Notes under the pieces: generated by a model | Told to the model about the DNA's origin: nothing | The model's input: the letters and a program-made list of their open reading frames with translations, nothing else | Database searches by the model: none | Source of the DNA: Candidatus Marinarcus aquaticus | GTDB lineage: Bacteria; Campylobacterota; Campylobacteria; Campylobacterales; Arcobacteraceae | NCBI RefSeq assembly: GCF_004116335.1 | Contig: NZ_PDKN01000005.1 | Location: forward strand, 62,001 to 126,000 | Direction: 5' to 3' | Length of the DNA: 64,000 nucleotides | Shown: one piece after another, positions 62,886-64,000 of the stretch | Layout of the letters: the number at the start of each line of letters is the position of its first letter | Position numbering within the stretch: position 1 is the first letter of the stretch | Position numbers and translations under genes: made by a program

Positions 62886-62895
62886 TTTTATTGAT

Positions 62896-62924
62896 ACTTG
62901 TAATGCCCACTTGGCATTACAAGT
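62896..62924. terminator. Duplicate hairpin after the second DUF4242 gene
   Basis: ACTTGTAATGCC and GGCATTACAAGT form a 12-bp stem, the counterpart of 62378-62405. It lies between convergent genes. Confidence 0.75.
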
Positions 62925-62939
62925 TAATTACTTTATTTA

Positions 62940-64000
62940 TTACTTAAGATATTCTACAATTTCACCATCTACTGATTTGAAAAATGCAACCAAATCATCA
63001 ATCTCTTTTGGCGTTAATTGATTTCTGGTTTGGTGAACACCCATAAGATTAATGGCATCTTGAAGTTTATTTACACTTCCATTATGAAAGTAGGGTTTTG
63101 TTTGTACAATATTTCTTAATAAAGGTACTCGAAAATATTTTTCCTTACTCTTTGAACCCAAAAAGTCTCCTTTATTTTCAAAAGGAAATGGTATTTTTGT
63201 GATGATACTTTTTTTAACTTCTGTTTGATTATTTACATGACAACTGTTACAGGCTGTTGATGTCATAACTTTTAACCTCTGATTATCAACAATTCGATGA
63301 AAAAAACCTTTATCCATCAATTTAAAATCTTCAAAGCCCATTGAATACTTTATATAATCAATTTTTTGTTCATTAGTATTAAAGTTTTTATTTTTTAACA
63401 TGCTTAATACAGTAAAGTAATTTCTTTTTATTTGAGCAATTCTTTGAGGTGTGGTTAGACTCCAAATATGATGATATGTTAAGGGAAACTTTCTAATTTC
63501 TTGTCCTCCAAGTCCTATGCCATTATGACAACCTACACAGCCTTTTGTAATAAATAGATTTAAGCCCTCTTTTTCATTCGAACTTAAAGCATTTTCATTA
63601 CCCGTTAAAAACTTATCATATCTTCCTTTTGTAACCAAAGTCTTTTCATAAACTGCTATAGCCTCTACAATTTTTTCAAAAGAAATTTTATCACTTCCAA
63701 AAGCATATTTAAAAAGTTCTTTATATGGTGTTTTTTCTTTTATTCTTTTTTCTGCTAGTTCAGGTGTTATTGCCATTTCAAATGGAGCTTGAAGAGGACC
63801 TTTCGCCTGTTCTTTTAAAGTATCAGTTTCCCCATTCCAAAACAGTTTTTTTGAAAAAGCAGTATTTAAAACAGTTGGTGTATTTAAATGGAAAGGATTT
63901 TTTAATCCTTTATGTCCTATTGCTGTTGGAATTCCATCGGCACCACCTTTTTTAAAATTATGACATGAAGCACAACTGATATCTCTGTTTTTGGATAACT
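62940..64000 (-). CDS. Cytochrome c peroxidase-family protein with three CxxCH motifs, 5' end missing
   Basis: The frame is open to the window end; the N terminus is outside. The visible ~353 residues have haem sites CASCH (near the window edge), CVGCH (KGCVGCHNGIGLGG) and CNSCH (TACNSCHVNNQ). They also have HLNTPTVLNTAFSKKLFWNG and the C-terminal YFHNGSVNKLQDAI typical of MauG/CCP proteins. Classic bacterial enzymes carry two haems; the third motif lies in an insertion of ~90 residues. It is periplasmic by inference. It is convergent with the DUF4242 pair and very AT-rich. Confidence 0.85.
   Translation of the reverse strand, partial: LSKNRDISCASCHNFKKGGADGIPTAIGHKGLKNPFHLNTPTVLNTAFSKKLFWNGETDTLKEQAKGPLQAPFEMAITPELAEKRIKEKTPYKELFKYAFGSDKISFEKIVEAIAVYEKTLVTKGRYDKFLTGNENALSSNEKEGLNLFITKGCVGCHNGIGLGGQEIRKFPLTYHHIWSLTTPQRIAQIKRNYFTVLSMLKNKNFNTNEQKIDYIKYSMGFEDFKLMDKGFFHRIVDNQRLKVMTSTACNSCHVNNQTEVKKSIITKIPFPFENKGDFLGSKSKEKYFRVPLLRNIVQTKPYFHNGSVNKLQDAINLMGVHQTRNQLTPKEIDDLVAFFKSVDGEIVEYLK

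Larger units (their letters stand above)
62068..62924 (+). repeat. Tandem duplication of DUF4242 gene plus hairpin
   Basis: The coding 3' halves (about 62157-62325 and 62678-62846) are nearly identical at the nucleotide level, differing at only a few silent positions, and each is followed by the same hairpin. The 5' halves differ more. This suggests a recent duplication or ongoing gene conversion, with the Tat signal gained or lost in one copy. Confidence 0.8.

Noticed and set aside
1-64000. CRISPR arrays, rRNA, tRNA, insertion sequences, prophage
   Set aside because: No regularly spaced repeats, cloverleaf candidates, transposase or phage structural genes were recognised on either strand.

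Overview
The window is a 64 kb stretch of a Campylobacterota chromosome. Arcobacter sensu lato (Arcobacteraceae) is the best guess. The evidence is low GC, futalosine-type menaquinone synthesis (MqnE), an HP0268-family gene beside miaB, the block fabH-plsX-rpmF-yceD-ndk-ferredoxin with a divergent peroxiredoxin, and histidine kinases with the HxWRQPL H-box common in this phylum. The betaine-type transporter, lactate permease and methylcitrate cycle suggest a marine, organic-acid-using heterotroph. I made no database search; all names come from motifs, length and gene order.

Layout. 1-1.7 kb: end of holA, then rpsF-ssb-rpsR and a terminator. 1.9-6.6 kb (minus strand): BCCT transporter, cysS, nusA. 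6.7-10.5 kb (plus): HP0268-like nuclease, miaB, a DUF374 acyltransferase and a large PilM/PilN-like membrane protein. 10.6-15.9 kb (minus): mqnE, a small membrane protein, carbonic anhydrase, a small exported protein, a bioF-like gene and a KefB-type antiporter. 16-22.6 kb: DUF502 protein, a haem-domain histidine kinase with an eroded ATP site, yraN, a formate-dehydrogenase-like enzyme, a ThiS-like protein, an ankyrin protein and a MidA-type methyltransferase. 22.7-33.6 kb: pyk, a TolC-like protein, argD, a response regulator, pyrB, pabB and a pabC-like gene, a LapG-like protease, an SspB-like protein, and the fabH-plsX-rpmF-yceD block. 33.6-36.7 kb: ndk, ferredoxin, peroxiredoxin, rho.

36.9-39.9 kb is an AT-rich restriction-modification island. 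40-53.9 kb: lctP, mutY, a zinc-ribbon protein, a UDG-like protein, a FIST/histidine-kinase pair, murI, dnaX, a DsbA/DsbG-like protein, hemC, an isochorismatase-like hydrolase, a periplasmic-sensor diguanylate cyclase and ung. 54-61.8 kb: a YdhR-like protein and the 2-methylcitrate operon prpB-prpC-acnD-prpF with a divergent HTH protein. 61.8-64 kb: two tandem DUF4242 genes, one carrying a Tat signal, behind Crp/Fnr-like sites, then the 3' part of a cytochrome c peroxidase-family gene with three CxxCH motifs. That gene runs off the window.

The strongest unusual signals are a complete -1 frameshift cassette in dnaX; a histidine kinase with an intact H-box but no N, G1 or G2 boxes; the duplicated cytoplasmic/Tat-exported DUF4242 pair; palindromes at the starts of argD and the bioF-like gene; tandem 11-mers beside a response regulator; and a dispersed hairpin-rich repeat after rpsR and rho. 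No tRNA, rRNA, CRISPR array, insertion sequence or prophage was recognised.
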